Shown piece after piece: positions 8,605 to 17,049 of a stretch of 64,000 bases of DNA (position 1 is its first letter; every line of letters begins with the position of its first letter). Both the position numbers and the translations under genes were made by a program. Under the pieces are notes generated by a model. The model did no database searches. It was given only the letters and a program-made list of their open reading frames with translations, and was not told the origin of the DNA. The stretch is from Catenibacillus sp964565805 (lineage in GTDB: Bacteria > Bacillota > Clostridia > Lachnospirales > Lachnospiraceae): positions 15,353 through 79,352 of the forward strand of contig CAZMGH010000007.1 in the NCBI GenBank assembly GCA_964565805.1, read 5' to 3'.

Positions 8605-8713
8605 AGAACCTGTACGTATATTCCCGGAAAAAGCGCGGCCGGAGGGTTTTTTCAGTGAAAAGACGGCTTATGCTTTTGCGGGAAGATTAAGATAAAAGTA
8701 CAGGAGGATGTTT

Positions 8714-9655
8714 ATGAGTGATTTGGCAAATGCCCCCCGCAACGTTGTCCGGGAAGTAGGCAAGGTCGTTGCGGGAAAAGATGTGTACATAAAAAAGGTC
8801 ATGCTGGCCATTTTGGCTGGGGGCCATATTTTAATGGATGATATTCCAGGCGTTGGAAAGACGACGATGGCCCTGGCTTTTTCCAAGGCCATGGCCTTAA
8901 AGCAGAAGCGCGTCCAGTTTACTCCGGATGTACTGCCCAGCGATGTGACAGGATTTTATATGTTCCAAAAAGAAACGAAAACCTTCCGATATATGCCCGG
9001 GCCGGTAATGACGAATCTGTTTTTGGCCGATGAGATCAACCGTACTTCCCCAAAGACTCAGTCTGCTCTTCTTCAGGTTATGGAAGAGGGGAAAGTGACC
9101 ATTGACGGTAATACTTTAGATGTACCGGAGCCTTTTATTGTTATTGCCACCCAGAATCCTGTAGGATCTGCTGGGACCCAGCTTTTGCCTGAGTCCCAAC
9201 TGGACCGTTTTATGATCTGCTTTAGCCTGGGGTATCCGGATATAAAAAATGAAATTCAGATCATTAAGCGGCGTCATGCGGATAATCCTTTGGACCATGT
9301 GCGTCCTGTCATGGACAGCGCCATTTTGCTGTCCTGCCAGAAGGCGGTGGAGCAGGTGTATATCCACGACGCTGTTTATGAATATATTGCCCAGCTGGTC
9401 AATGCCTCTCGGAATAATGAATTGATCAAGCTGGGTGTCAGTCCCAGAGGGACTTTAGCATTGTGCCGTATGGCCATGAGCTCGGCCTTTCTTGCAGGAA
9501 GAGACTATGTGCTTCCCGATGATGTGGCAGGGATTTTTAAGGATGTCGCCGGGCACAGGATCGTTTTAGACGCCCGGGCCGGAATCGCGGGCTATGACGC
9601 CCATACGGTGCTGGATCGGATCATTGCTTCAGTGCCTAAACCGGTACCTCGATAA
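8714..9655 (+). CDS. MoxR-family AAA+ ATPase
   Basis: Chaperone-like ATPase that usually works with VWA or DUF58 proteins in maturation of complexes or cell-envelope processes. 313 residues, with Walker A PGVGKTT near residue 45, Walker B FLADEINR, sensor ATQNPV and an arginine-containing SQLDRFM segment, all classic for MoxR. AGGAGG at 8702-8707 abuts the ATG at 8708 but is 6 bases from the ATG at 8714, so the second start is chosen. It leads the conserved moxR-DUF58-transglutaminase operon. Confidence 0.92.
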   Translation: MSDLANAPRNVVREVGKVVAGKDVYIKKVMLAILAGGHILMDDIPGVGKTTMALAFSKAMALKQKRVQFTPDVLPSDVTGFYMFQKETKTFRYMPGPVMTNLFLADEINRTSPKTQSALLQVMEEGKVTIDGNTLDVPEPFIVIATQNPVGSAGTQLLPESQLDRFMICFSLGYPDIKNEIQIIKRRHADNPLDHVRPVMDSAILLSCQKAVEQVYIHDAVYEYIAQLVNASRNNELIKLGVSPRGTLALCRMAMSSAFLAGRDYVLPDDVAGIFKDVAGHRIVLDARAGIAGYDAHTVLDRIIASVPKPVPR

Positions 9656-9669
9656 AAGGCGGATGGGCT

Positions 9670-10797
9670 ATGAAAAATTTACCTGTATATATTCTTGGGG
9701 TGGGGCTTTGTATCTATATTATGATCATGTATACAGAGCCGGCGTTCTTTATTGTTATTTTAGTCATGCTACTGGTTTTGATCCTGGATCTGGTATGCGC
9801 CCTGTATCTGCGGGCCAGTATTAAGATTTCCGGGGAAATGACAGGAAACTTTATTCATCATTCGGAAGGGATTCCTATTCGGATTCACATTCATAATAAA
9901 AGCTTTCTGCCGGTGAATCATCTGCGGATCCGGATGAATTACAGGAATAAAATGGGAGTGCTTTCCAAAAGACAGTGGGTCTGCACCTATGCCGATGCCA
10001 GGGCTCATGCTCAGGTAACTTTTCATCTGGAATCGGACTGCTGCGGCGTTCTCCAGGTGAATATGGAGCTTTTTCGTGTCGGCGGTATTTTTAAGTTGTT
10101 TGCCTTTTCCGGGAAGATTGGGCAAAGCCTGGAGATTCCCATTTTTCCTTATATTTTTCCTGTGGAATTTCAGATCAGTACAAAGATCCGGGATTTTATC
10201 GGGGAAAGTGATACATATTCAAAGGTTAAAAGCGGGGATGACCCGTCAGAGGTGTTTGATGTGCGTTCCTTCCGCCAGGGAGACCGGCTTCAGAGGATCC
10301 ATTGGAAGCTGACAGCCCGGGCAGAAGAGCTGATGGTTAAGGAATTTTCCCGGCCTGTGGGTTATCCGGTGGTCCTTTTTTTTAATTTTTCCCGGCTTTC
10401 CCCGGAGGGGAGTGGAAAGAAACAGGCTCTGGTCAAAGGGGCGGATCAGCTGAAGGCCATGACCAGGGTGATCGAGGCGGGATTGTCCATGAGCGCCGGG
10501 CTGGCCCAGGCTCAGTGCTGGCATTATATTGCCTGGTGCCGGGATGACATGACTATTGAGCGTCATGCCATTGAGTCGGAAGAGGATGTTTATGAACATA
10601 TGGGAAGGCTTCTTTATGTCCATCCCCATATTAAGATCAGCAATCCCAGGGACTTTTACGGACGGACCTGGGGGGTAGACAGTTTTTGCACTTTTTTATC
10701 AGTAAATACAAATATGACAATTGAAAAAGACGGAGAAATCTATGAAGAAAGAGGATTGGACAGGGATACACTTTCTGGAAAAAACTTCATATTATGA
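9670..10797 (+). CDS. DUF58 domain protein
   Basis: 375 residues. One or two N-terminal membrane helices (about residues 5-45) are followed by a beta-rich region and the DUF58 motif around DVRSFRQGDRLQRIHWKLTAR (about residues 197-217), ending in a degenerate VWA-like fold. DUF58 proteins are the standard partner of MoxR ATPases; their biochemical role is not settled. The gene starts 14 bases after moxR, and its last 56 bases overlap the start of the next gene, indicating coupled translation. Confidence 0.9.
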   Translation: MKNLPVYILGVGLCIYIMIMYTEPAFFIVILVMLLVLILDLVCALYLRASIKISGEMTGNFIHHSEGIPIRIHIHNKSFLPVNHLRIRMNYRNKMGVLSKRQWVCTYADARAHAQVTFHLESDCCGVLQVNMELFRVGGIFKLFAFSGKIGQSLEIPIFPYIFPVEFQISTKIRDFIGESDTYSKVKSGDDPSEVFDVRSFRQGDRLQRIHWKLTARAEELMVKEFSRPVGYPVVLFFNFSRLSPEGSGKKQALVKGADQLKAMTRVIEAGLSMSAGLAQAQCWHYIAWCRDDMTIERHAIESEEDVYEHMGRLLYVHPHIKISNPRDFYGRTWGVDSFCTFLSVNTNMTIEKDGEIYEERGLDRDTLSGKNFIL

Positions 10798-13225
10798 TGG
10801 AAAGAAAAACAGGCTAATGGGCCTTGTATGGATTGTGGCCACTGTAGCGGGATTTATGCTGAGCCAGCTGTCCGCCTTTTCTATATTTTTTGCGGGACTT
10901 TCCATGACCTTTAACGGGGTCCTGATCGGCGGTTTGATGATCATTCTTTCCCTGATATTTTTCCTCCTGTCCTTTAAATGGCAGCTGTTTTGGAGCGGTG
11001 TCGGCGTGTGCGCCCTGGGTCTGGGGCTTTTTGCATGGCTGCGGTTTGATCCGCTGTCCCAGGGCCTGGTAAGTATTTATGAGCGGGCCTTTACCCTGGC
11101 AGCCGATTACTATATGGAAGGCACTGTGGACGCAGGTGTGTGGTCAGGCGTATTGTCTCAGGAGGTATATATTTTTATTGCTGTGTTTTTGATCCTGTAC
11201 GGCGCCATATGCTTTTGGGGGCTTAAAAGCTCTGTGCCTGTGGCATTTCCCGGCGCGTTAGGGATCCTGGGCGTGTTTTTAGTGGGACAGGTGCCGGATC
11301 TTTTATGGATGGGCGTATTTTTGTTTTCCATATGTATTCTTGTTGCAGGCAGTTATACCAGCCATCGCTTTGGCAAATTTGGCACGCTGACGGCTCTTAG
11401 AGGTCATTTTTACGTGAGAGGGGACCAAAAGGCTGCGGCTAAGATCGGCGCAGGGACGGCAGTGGCTGCAGCAGCAGTGCTGACGGCAAGTCTTGCCCTG
11501 TCTGTTCTTGTGGGAAATATTGCTGGACTGCCGGAAGAGGATACTCTTAGAGGATACCAGCAGCAGGTGCGCAGCTGGACTCAGGAGCATTTTCAAATAT
11601 TCAGCCAGTGGGGACAGGCGGACCGGGTACCCCAGGGGGGCATTAACGGCGGCGACCTGGCTTCTGTTGGGGATCTTTATTATCACGGGGACCAGCAGCT
11701 TAGAGTTCAGGTGGATGTTCAGCCGGATTCCGGCATGTATATTAAAGGGTATGTGGGAGATTACTATGAAAATAATCGGTGGAATACCGATGATAGTGGG
11801 AGCTATAGCCAGTTTTTGGAAGAATACGCCATTGACGGAGAGCAGGAGGGGCAGCTTTTAAATCTGACTTATAATATGCTGTCAGAATTTGGCTCGGCTC
11901 ATATGACTATTGAAAAGCTGGCAGTTTTTGGCAGCTATGAATTTTTCCCTTATGGGGCTTATATCCAGGATTCCCAGGGGTGGCTGAATGACCTGTATAT
12001 CCCGGGAACCGAGTCTTCCTCGTCCTTTTACTATGCGCCTATGGTTTATCCCCTGGCCGGCGCCTTTGACGATCTGACGGCCTATGGGGAGGAAGTATTT
12101 GCCAATTATCCATCTCTGGAAAATCTGGAAGCCAGTTACCGGAATTTTGTCTATGATCACTATACCCAGGTTCCTGAAGATACCCAGTCCATGCTTAATG
12201 ATTTTACCCAGGGGGTTGTGCCGGAAACTTTGTCAGAAAAGGTCTCCTATATTCGGGCCCTGCTGGGACGTACCTGTGAGTATACTCTGACGCCGGGGGA
12301 TCTTCCGGCGGGGCAGGATTTTACAGAATATTTTCTCATGGAAAATCAAAGAGGCTATTGCACGCATTTTGCAACCGCAGCGACTCTTCTGCTGAGAAAT
12401 ATGGGTGTTCCGGCACGGTATGTGGAGGGTTATATTTTAGTGCCCGGAAATTTTTCGGCCTCTGAAGATGGGTACGAGGCGATCGTTTATGACCATCAGG
12501 CCCATGCGTGGGCGGAGATTTACGTGGATGGGGCAGGATGGGTGCCTGTGGAAATGACGCCGACCTACTATGATTCCTCGGAGCTGACAGAGGATGCTTC
12601 AGAGACTGATGAGACAGAAACTGAGACTGCGGCAGAAAGCGAAACTCAGTCGGAAACTTATGTGCCACAAAGTGAGACCACTCAGTCCCAGACCGATTCC
12701 CAGAGTTCTGCGTCGGAAACAGACGCTGTGGAAAATAATGGCGGCGAGAGTTCTCAGGGGTTAAGCGGCGGTGAAAGCGGATTTTTCCATGTGGTTACTA
12801 CCATTCTTTGGGGGATTTTGCTGATCTGCGCAGTGATCCTGATTCTCGGGGCTGCCATTTTCCTAAGAGCGTCTGCTCTGACGCGTCAGAGAAACCGGCG
12901 GATCCGACAGAAGAACCGGAACAGAGCAGTGAAGGCGATTTACAGCTATACCCTGGATCTGTTTGAGAAAATGGGGTACCGGCAAATGGATTATAAAAAT
13001 CTCCATGCGTTTTTTGAGGCTGTGGCTAAGGATTATGATTTCGTGGACGTAGATGCATTAGACGAGATGGTGACTTTGGCCAATCAGGCGGCTTTCAGCC
13101 GGGATGGAATCAAGCCTGAGCAATGGCAGGCCTGCAGACAGGCGTATCAGTCCCTGCGCAGCCGGATGCTTAAAGGTCAGACATGGTGGAGACGGCTTTT
13201 GCTCCAGTATATTTATTGCTGCTGA
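10742..13225 (+). CDS. Membrane-anchored transglutaminase-like protein (TgpA type)
   Basis: 827 residues. An N-terminal block of about six membrane helices (to residue ~245) is followed by an extracytoplasmic region with a transglutaminase core: the Cys in QRGYCTHFA (about residue 540), the His in AHAWAEIY (about residue 584), and a Glu in WVPVEMTP where many members have Asp. Then come an acidic Ser/Thr/Gln linker (about 615-670), another membrane helix, and a C-terminal DUF4129-like tail. The ATG at 10742 has GGAG at 10732-10735; an upstream TTG at 10721 lacks a ribosome site. As third gene of the moxR operon it probably modifies or cleaves cell-surface proteins or peptidoglycan; the substrate is unknown. 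Confidence 0.87.
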   Translation: MKKEDWTGIHFLEKTSYYDGKKNRLMGLVWIVATVAGFMLSQLSAFSIFFAGLSMTFNGVLIGGLMIILSLIFFLLSFKWQLFWSGVGVCALGLGLFAWLRFDPLSQGLVSIYERAFTLAADYYMEGTVDAGVWSGVLSQEVYIFIAVFLILYGAICFWGLKSSVPVAFPGALGILGVFLVGQVPDLLWMGVFLFSICILVAGSYTSHRFGKFGTLTALRGHFYVRGDQKAAAKIGAGTAVAAAAVLTASLALSVLVGNIAGLPEEDTLRGYQQQVRSWTQEHFQIFSQWGQADRVPQGGINGGDLASVGDLYYHGDQQLRVQVDVQPDSGMYIKGYVGDYYENNRWNTDDSGSYSQFLEEYAIDGEQEGQLLNLTYNMLSEFGSAHMTIEKLAVFGSYEFFPYGAYIQDSQGWLNDLYIPGTESSSSFYYAPMVYPLAGAFDDLTAYGEEVFANYPSLENLEASYRNFVYDHYTQVPEDTQSMLNDFTQGVVPETLSEKVSYIRALLGRTCEYTLTPGDLPAGQDFTEYFLMENQRGYCTHFATAATLLLRNMGVPARYVEGYILVPGNFSASEDGYEAIVYDHQAHAWAEIYVDGAGWVPVEMTPTYYDSSELTEDASETDETETETAAESETQSETYVPQSETTQSQTDSQSSASETDAVENNGGESSQGLSGGESGFFHVVTTILWGILLICAVILILGAAIFLRASALTRQRNRRIRQKNRNRAVKAIYSYTLDLFEKMGYRQMDYKNLHAFFEAVAKDYDFVDVDALDEMVTLANQAAFSRDGIKPEQWQACRQAYQSLRSRMLKGQTWWRRLLLQYIYCC

Positions 13226-13245
13226 TCTGAAAGAAAAGGCAAAGA

Positions 13246-13292
13246 AAAGACATGGGTTTTCGGGGGTCTGAAAATCCATGTCTTTAATTTTT
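13246..13292. terminator. Bidirectional terminator between the moxR operon and the LVIVD gene
   Basis: AAAGACATGG pairs with CCATGTCTTT (GTTTTC/GAAAAT extend it imperfectly), followed by AATTTTT on the plus strand and a T/C-rich run on the minus strand. A second smaller hairpin, GGGGAGAT / ATCTCCCC at 13293-13316, follows directly. Confidence 0.8.
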
Positions 13293-13338
13293 GGGGAGAT
13301 CCTCACGAATCTCCCCCTGAGTCGTTAGCGGGCTGATC

Positions 13339-14739
13339 TTAGTTATCAGCCTCGCCGGTTCTCTTTAAAATGTAGAAACCATCATCTAAAGCTGTGATAA
13401 TGATGTAACCTCTGTCATCTACGATAACATCCTCAGTTACAGCATTTCTTGGGCCTGGGAAGCCTGGGAAATAAGATTCCTCAGGTTTCTTATTCGGATT
13501 CGGCGGAATAAAGTAAGCGATCTCTTTAATGTAGTAAGGATCGGATACATCATAAATGCGAAGCCCGGCTGCAAAGTAGCAGCAGTATACCCGGTCGCCT
13601 CTCTGCTCAAGCCATGGTTTGCCGCTCATAGGCTCATGGAGATTGTGAGGTCCGAAAGGTCCCTGGCATCCCAGGTTCATCACGTTAAAGTTAGGATATG
13701 GAAAATCCTTTGGAACTTCCGGATATGGGAACTCAGCAATCAGTGTCGGCTTGGACGGATCACGCACATCAACCATATGGATATTATTTAATGCCTGAGC
13801 CTCTTTAATGGATCCAGGTTCAAAGAACTGGAAGCGCTCGCCTTCATTGGTCACGACAACCAGATCGCGTCCCGGAAGCGGAAGGGCTGTATGAGTTCTT
13901 GCGCCAGCCAGGTGGCTTGAGAATACTGGCTGAAGTCTTAAATTACCTACGCACTTGGGGCGTGTTACATCATTAACATCAAGGACATATAAGCCATCGC
14001 CGCAGTAGCCGCAGAAGCACAAACCATCCTCACGTACATATGGCGGTCCATGCATCCATCCTTTATCCATAAACGCAGGAACATGAGCTGCAGTGTGATC
14101 CACAGTACGTCCCGGATAACCGTCAACAAACTGCTCCGGTGACCACCAGTTGCCCACTTCTACCGGATGAGCTGGATCGGCAATATCTATAATACGCATG
14201 ATCATGCCTTCAAATCTTTCTGCTTCGCAGGAAAGATATACGTACCGTCCGCCGTTATACATAAAACGATGAACACCGATGGAATGAGGCACACCGCAGT
14301 CCCAGTAGCCAAGGAATTTCGGGTTTTCCGGGTCCTCCTTCAGAGAGTAAATGCGGATACCTACTTCACACTTAATATTTCTTAATTCGCTCTGTTCTAC
14401 TAATGCGTCCGGACCTGAGCCTGCAGACATGGCGCAGATCATAAGATCATCGGCAACCTGGAGTTTTGGCGTGGTGGTGGTAGGATATTCTTTTGGATCT
14501 ACCAGCTCAAAATGTTTTACAAAACGCGGGTTATAAGGATCTGTAACTTCGCTGATCATAACGCCGTTTTGTGTGCCGCCAAAGCATGCGCCGTAAAGAT
14601 AGTATTTTCCTTCGGCAGTTTTATAAAGCGCCATCTGGAACATACCACAATTGCCGTCCATTTCATTAAAGGAGCAGACTTCAAGGTTTTTAATATAACC
14701 GTTGTTGCCCGGCCCCTTTGCATAAAACATATCAGCCAT
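13339..14739 (-). CDS. LVIVD-repeat beta-propeller protein, cytoplasmic, unknown function
   Basis: 466 residues with no signal peptide. Recurrent units ending in patterns like GVMISEVTDPYNPRFV, MRIIDIADPAHPVEV, LYVLDVNDVTRPKCV, IHMVDVRDPSKPTLI and LRIYDVSDPYYIKEI are LVIVD-type propeller blades. Between blades there are many conserved-looking histidines (VPHSIGVHR, VDHTAAHVP, SSHLAGARTHTA, GPFGPHNLHEP), a pattern seen in metal-binding propellers such as the SBP56/methanethiol oxidase group, so an enzymatic metal site is possible (inference). AGGAGGT lies 6 bases upstream of the ATG. It is a single-gene unit between two unrelated plus-strand transcripts. No biochemical function is claimed. Confidence 0.75.
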   Translation of the reverse strand: MADMFYAKGPGNNGYIKNLEVCSFNEMDGNCGMFQMALYKTAEGKYYLYGACFGGTQNGVMISEVTDPYNPRFVKHFELVDPKEYPTTTTPKLQVADDLMICAMSAGSGPDALVEQSELRNIKCEVGIRIYSLKEDPENPKFLGYWDCGVPHSIGVHRFMYNGGRYVYLSCEAERFEGMIMRIIDIADPAHPVEVGNWWSPEQFVDGYPGRTVDHTAAHVPAFMDKGWMHGPPYVREDGLCFCGYCGDGLYVLDVNDVTRPKCVGNLRLQPVFSSHLAGARTHTALPLPGRDLVVVTNEGERFQFFEPGSIKEAQALNNIHMVDVRDPSKPTLIAEFPYPEVPKDFPYPNFNVMNLGCQGPFGPHNLHEPMSGKPWLEQRGDRVYCCYFAAGLRIYDVSDPYYIKEIAYFIPPNPNKKPEESYFPGFPGPRNAVTEDVIVDDRGYIIITALDDGFYILKRTGEADN

Positions 14740-14794
14740 AGAACTACCTCCTATTTTTTATATTTAAGCATTGTAACTTCATTGCTTTGTGTAC

Positions 14795-14823
14795 ATTTTA
14801 CATAATAATTTAACGTAAATCAA
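14795..14823 (-). promoter_or_regulatory. Promoter of the LVIVD gene
   Basis: On the minus strand TTGATT (14823-14818) and TAAAAT (14800-14795) are spaced by 17 bases. The leader to the start codon is about 50 bases. Confidence 0.65.
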
Positions 14824-14890
14824 TAAAAACATGTGAATTTATCCAATGCATATTAAAATTTGCATGACAAAAGCTTATGGATAAGGAAAA

Positions 14891-14899
14891 TGATATAAT
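14891..14899 (+). promoter_or_regulatory. Extended -10 promoter upstream of degV
   Basis: TGATATAAT has the TG-n-TATAAT form. No -35 box with normal spacing is clear. Transcription from here would include the hairpin repeat at 14983-15025 in the degV leader. Confidence 0.5.
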
Positions 14900-14982
14900 T
14901 AAGCCATACATCTTCATGTGAGTAACTAGCCGGGCGCTTTACTTTCTCTTGCTTTTTTTAGAATATGGTTTACAATATTAAT

Positions 14983-15025
14983 ATGATGATACCAGGGTCA
15001 AGTCTTTATTTGACCTTAACATCAT
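14983..15025 (+). repeat. Dispersed palindromic repeat, full copy 1
   Basis: A 43-base element: outer arms ATGATG / CATCAT, inner arms AGGGTCAA / TTGACCT, core ATACCAGGGTCAA. The same 43-base layout recurs at 28962-29004 with only four or five differences, a related copy is at 55571-55608, and a half copy at 22755-22773. It lies in the leader of degV. No protein is encoded in it. Confidence 0.8.
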
Positions 15026-15069
15026 GGTTAATATATTTCAAAAGAAGCTTAACAGGGGGCGTTTTTATT

Positions 15070-15918
15070 ATGGGTAAGATTAAGATTTTCGGAGATAGTA
15101 CATGTGATCTTCCGCGGGAGATCCTTGACCGATTTGATCTGGAGGTTATGCCGCTGCCGGTAATGATCGGGGACAGGCAGTGCCTGGATGGTGTGGACGC
15201 TGCGCCGGAGGACATTTACAAATATTATGAAACTACCGGAAAAATGAGCAAGACCAGCGCGCCTAATGTAAATGACTACGAGGAGTTTTGGAAACCGTGG
15301 GTGGAGCAGGGCTATGAGGTTATCCATTTTCATATCAGCGGAGATATTTCCAGCACTTACAGCTTTGCCTGTATGGCAGCCAGCGAGCTGGGCCATGTAT
15401 ATCCTATAGATTCCAGAGTATTATCTACCGGGATCGGCCTTCTTATGCTGGAAGCGGCAGATTTAAGAGATGAGGGAAAATCGGCCCGGGAGATCGCGGA
15501 TGTTATGAATAAGCGCAAGGAAAAGTGTCAGACCAGCTTTCTTGTGGATGTGATAGAATATTTGTGGAAGGGCGGCCGGTGCAGCAGTGTGGCGGCCCTT
15601 GGGGCAAATGTCTTAAAGCTTAAGCCAAGGATCGATCTGGTGGACGGCAAGATGATCTCTACGAAAAAGTACAGAGGGAAAACAGAAAGGTGTTTTGCCG
15701 CCTATGCAGATGATCTGCTGGCCGGCCGGGAGGATATAAAGCCGGACCGGATCTTTGTTACTCACTCAGGAATCGACCAGAAGATCATTGATCTGATGGT
15801 GAGCAAGGTGAAAGAGCACCAGCCGGAAGTAAAAGAAATTTTTGTGACAAAAGCTGGGTGTACTATTTCCTGCCACTGCGGCCCGGGAACACTGGGAATC
15901 CTGTTTATGTATAAATGA
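15070..15918 (+). CDS. DegV family fatty-acid-binding protein
   Basis: Binds a fatty acid in its central cleft and, in the FakA/FakB system, presents it to a fatty acid kinase; the kinase is not in this window. 282 residues starting MGKIKIFGDSTCDLPREIL, with the family hallmark DSTCDLP near residue 8, HFHISGDISSTYSFA (ligand-binding) near residue 85, and the C-terminal GPGTLGI. The ATG at 15070 has AGGGGG at 15054-15059; the frame is open 35 codons further upstream but that stretch covers the hairpin repeat and has no ribosome site. Confidence 0.88.
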   Translation: MGKIKIFGDSTCDLPREILDRFDLEVMPLPVMIGDRQCLDGVDAAPEDIYKYYETTGKMSKTSAPNVNDYEEFWKPWVEQGYEVIHFHISGDISSTYSFACMAASELGHVYPIDSRVLSTGIGLLMLEAADLRDEGKSAREIADVMNKRKEKCQTSFLVDVIEYLWKGGRCSSVAALGANVLKLKPRIDLVDGKMISTKKYRGKTERCFAAYADDLLAGREDIKPDRIFVTHSGIDQKIIDLMVSKVKEHQPEVKEIFVTKAGCTISCHCGPGTLGILFMYK

Positions 15919-15953
15919 TACCGGGGATAGCATAGAGCAATCCGTATTGCGCA

Positions 15954-16000
15954 AAAAGGCTGTGAAAGAGGAGCCAAAATGCTCCGCCTCACAGCCTTTT
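15954..16000. terminator. Bidirectional terminator between degV and the SEC-C gene
   Basis: AAAAGGCTGTGA pairs with TCACAGCCTTTT, with an inner GGAGC / GCTCC stem around CAAAAT. A and T runs on both sides fit termination of both convergent genes. Confidence 0.88.
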
Positions 16001-16028
16001 GAATCATTTCCCCGCGGTCTGGGTCAGG

Positions 16029-16538
16029 TTACTGATTTCTTCCGCAGCAGAATTTATATTTTTTGCCGCTTCCGCAGGGACAGGGATCGTTGCGGCCGAT
16101 TTTTTTGCCTTTGACAACAGTTGTAGAACTTTTCTGAGCTTTGTAAAGCTCCTTGCGGCGCTCTTCACTTAAAAGATTGTCCCACTGAGGAAGATTGTAA
16201 AGCCAGTCTGCTCTGGCTGCAACCATGTTGTAATACAGCTTTTCCAGATCAATGTCAATGGTTACAACACTGTCTGCTTCCAGCTCTTCAATAGGATTCG
16301 GCTCCTTAATACTTTCATTGATGCCGTCCAGGAAGCCCAGCATAATAGCCGGTTCAATGCCATACTTATCAGCAAGCTCTTTTACTGTGCCTGTGACCAC
16401 TTCCACAGGCTCTGTGAGAAGCTGCTCGTAAACAGACTTTTCTTTTGAATAATAAAGTGACCAGAATCTTTGTTGTGATGCCGCATCTTTGCTGTATTGG
16501 GTAACGATCTTCTCCCATTCTTTCATTAATTCGCTCAT
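16029..16538 (-). CDS. SEC-C motif (zinc-binding) protein
   Basis: 169 residues. The N-terminal 140 are helical and not recognised; the C-terminus IGRNDPCPCGSGKKYKFCC is a textbook SEC-C zinc-binding motif, as found at the end of SecA, where it contacts SecB or ribosomes. The free-standing role is unknown. The ATG at 16538 has AAGGTG 6 bases upstream on the minus strand; an upstream GTG at 16586 would add 16 residues but has no ribosome site. It has its own promoter, which overlaps the end of the DUF3006 gene. Confidence 0.82.
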   Translation of the reverse strand: MSELMKEWEKIVTQYSKDAASQQRFWSLYYSKEKSVYEQLLTEPVEVVTGTVKELADKYGIEPAIMLGFLDGINESIKEPNPIEELEADSVVTIDIDLEKLYYNMVAARADWLYNLPQWDNLLSEERRKELYKAQKSSTTVVKGKKIGRNDPCPCGSGKKYKFCCGRNQ

Positions 16539-16655
16539 TTGCTTCACCTTTTCCTTTTCTTTCATTGGTTCGGTATTACTGTTCACAGGTCGGACAGCAG
16601 CGTTTCATCCATGCAGGGAAAGCAATCCTTTCTGGAACATGGAGTATGCTCTGGT

Positions 16656-16685
16656 ATTATAGTATAATTTAAGGTGTGTTGTCAA
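16656..16685 (-). promoter_or_regulatory. Promoter of the SEC-C gene
   Basis: Minus-strand TTGACA (16685-16680) and TATAAT (16661-16656), spaced by 18 bases. The -35 box overlaps the last codons of the upstream DUF3006 gene. Confidence 0.75.
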
Positions 16686-16900
16686 CCTTTTGTCGATTTC
16701 CCGAAAAGCGCCTGCATTTTACTTTTCATATGTTCCCGTCGGCGCGGATTATCTTTTTTTACATAGACGCCTTCCTGGGCCTCCAGGGCATCCCCCTCAA
16801 TACAGTCTGCAGGTAAGAGCGCTTTTTTTATATTGATCATGGCGCCGTCTTCCTTCTGGCAGACGGCAAAATCTCCTTCAAAACGATCAATGGTCAGCAT
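16682..16900 (-). CDS. DUF3006 family small protein
   Basis: 72 residues beginning MLTIDRFEGDFAVCQKEDG, the typical DUF3006 opening (IDRFEG-xxAVCE). The family is widespread in Firmicutes, often beside envelope or hydrolase genes, with no assigned function; it is basic at its C-terminus. AAAGGAGG lies about 10 bases upstream of the ATG. The product is cytoplasmic by the absence of any signal or membrane segment. Confidence 0.82.
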   Translation of the reverse strand: MLTIDRFEGDFAVCQKEDGAMINIKKALLPADCIEGDALEAQEGVYVKKDNPRRREHMKSKMQALFGKSTKG

Positions 16901-16929
16901 ATATGAAGGCCTCCTTTAATATTTTTTAT

Positions 16930-16958
16930 ATTTTAGCGGATAAAAAGAAAAAACGCAA
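16930..16958 (-). promoter_or_regulatory. Promoter of the DUF3006 gene
   Basis: Minus-strand TTGCGT (16958-16953) and TAAAAT (16935-16930), 17 bases apart. It is divergent from the promoter at 16984-17012, so the two share a short control region. Confidence 0.6.
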
Positions 16959-16983
16959 GCACGCATGGGAGAGCAAATAACTT

Positions 16984-17012
16984 TTGACCCGTAGTCAAGA
17001 GTATGGTAGTAT
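16984..17012 (+). promoter_or_regulatory. Promoter of the oxidoreductase operon
   Basis: TTGACC at 16984-16989 and TAGTAT at 17007-17012 with 17-base spacing; TATAAA at 17010-17015 is an alternative -10. The leader is about 30 bases. Confidence 0.6.
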
Positions 17013-17049
17013 AAAAATAGTTAGATAATAAAAGATGGAGGTTGTGTGT

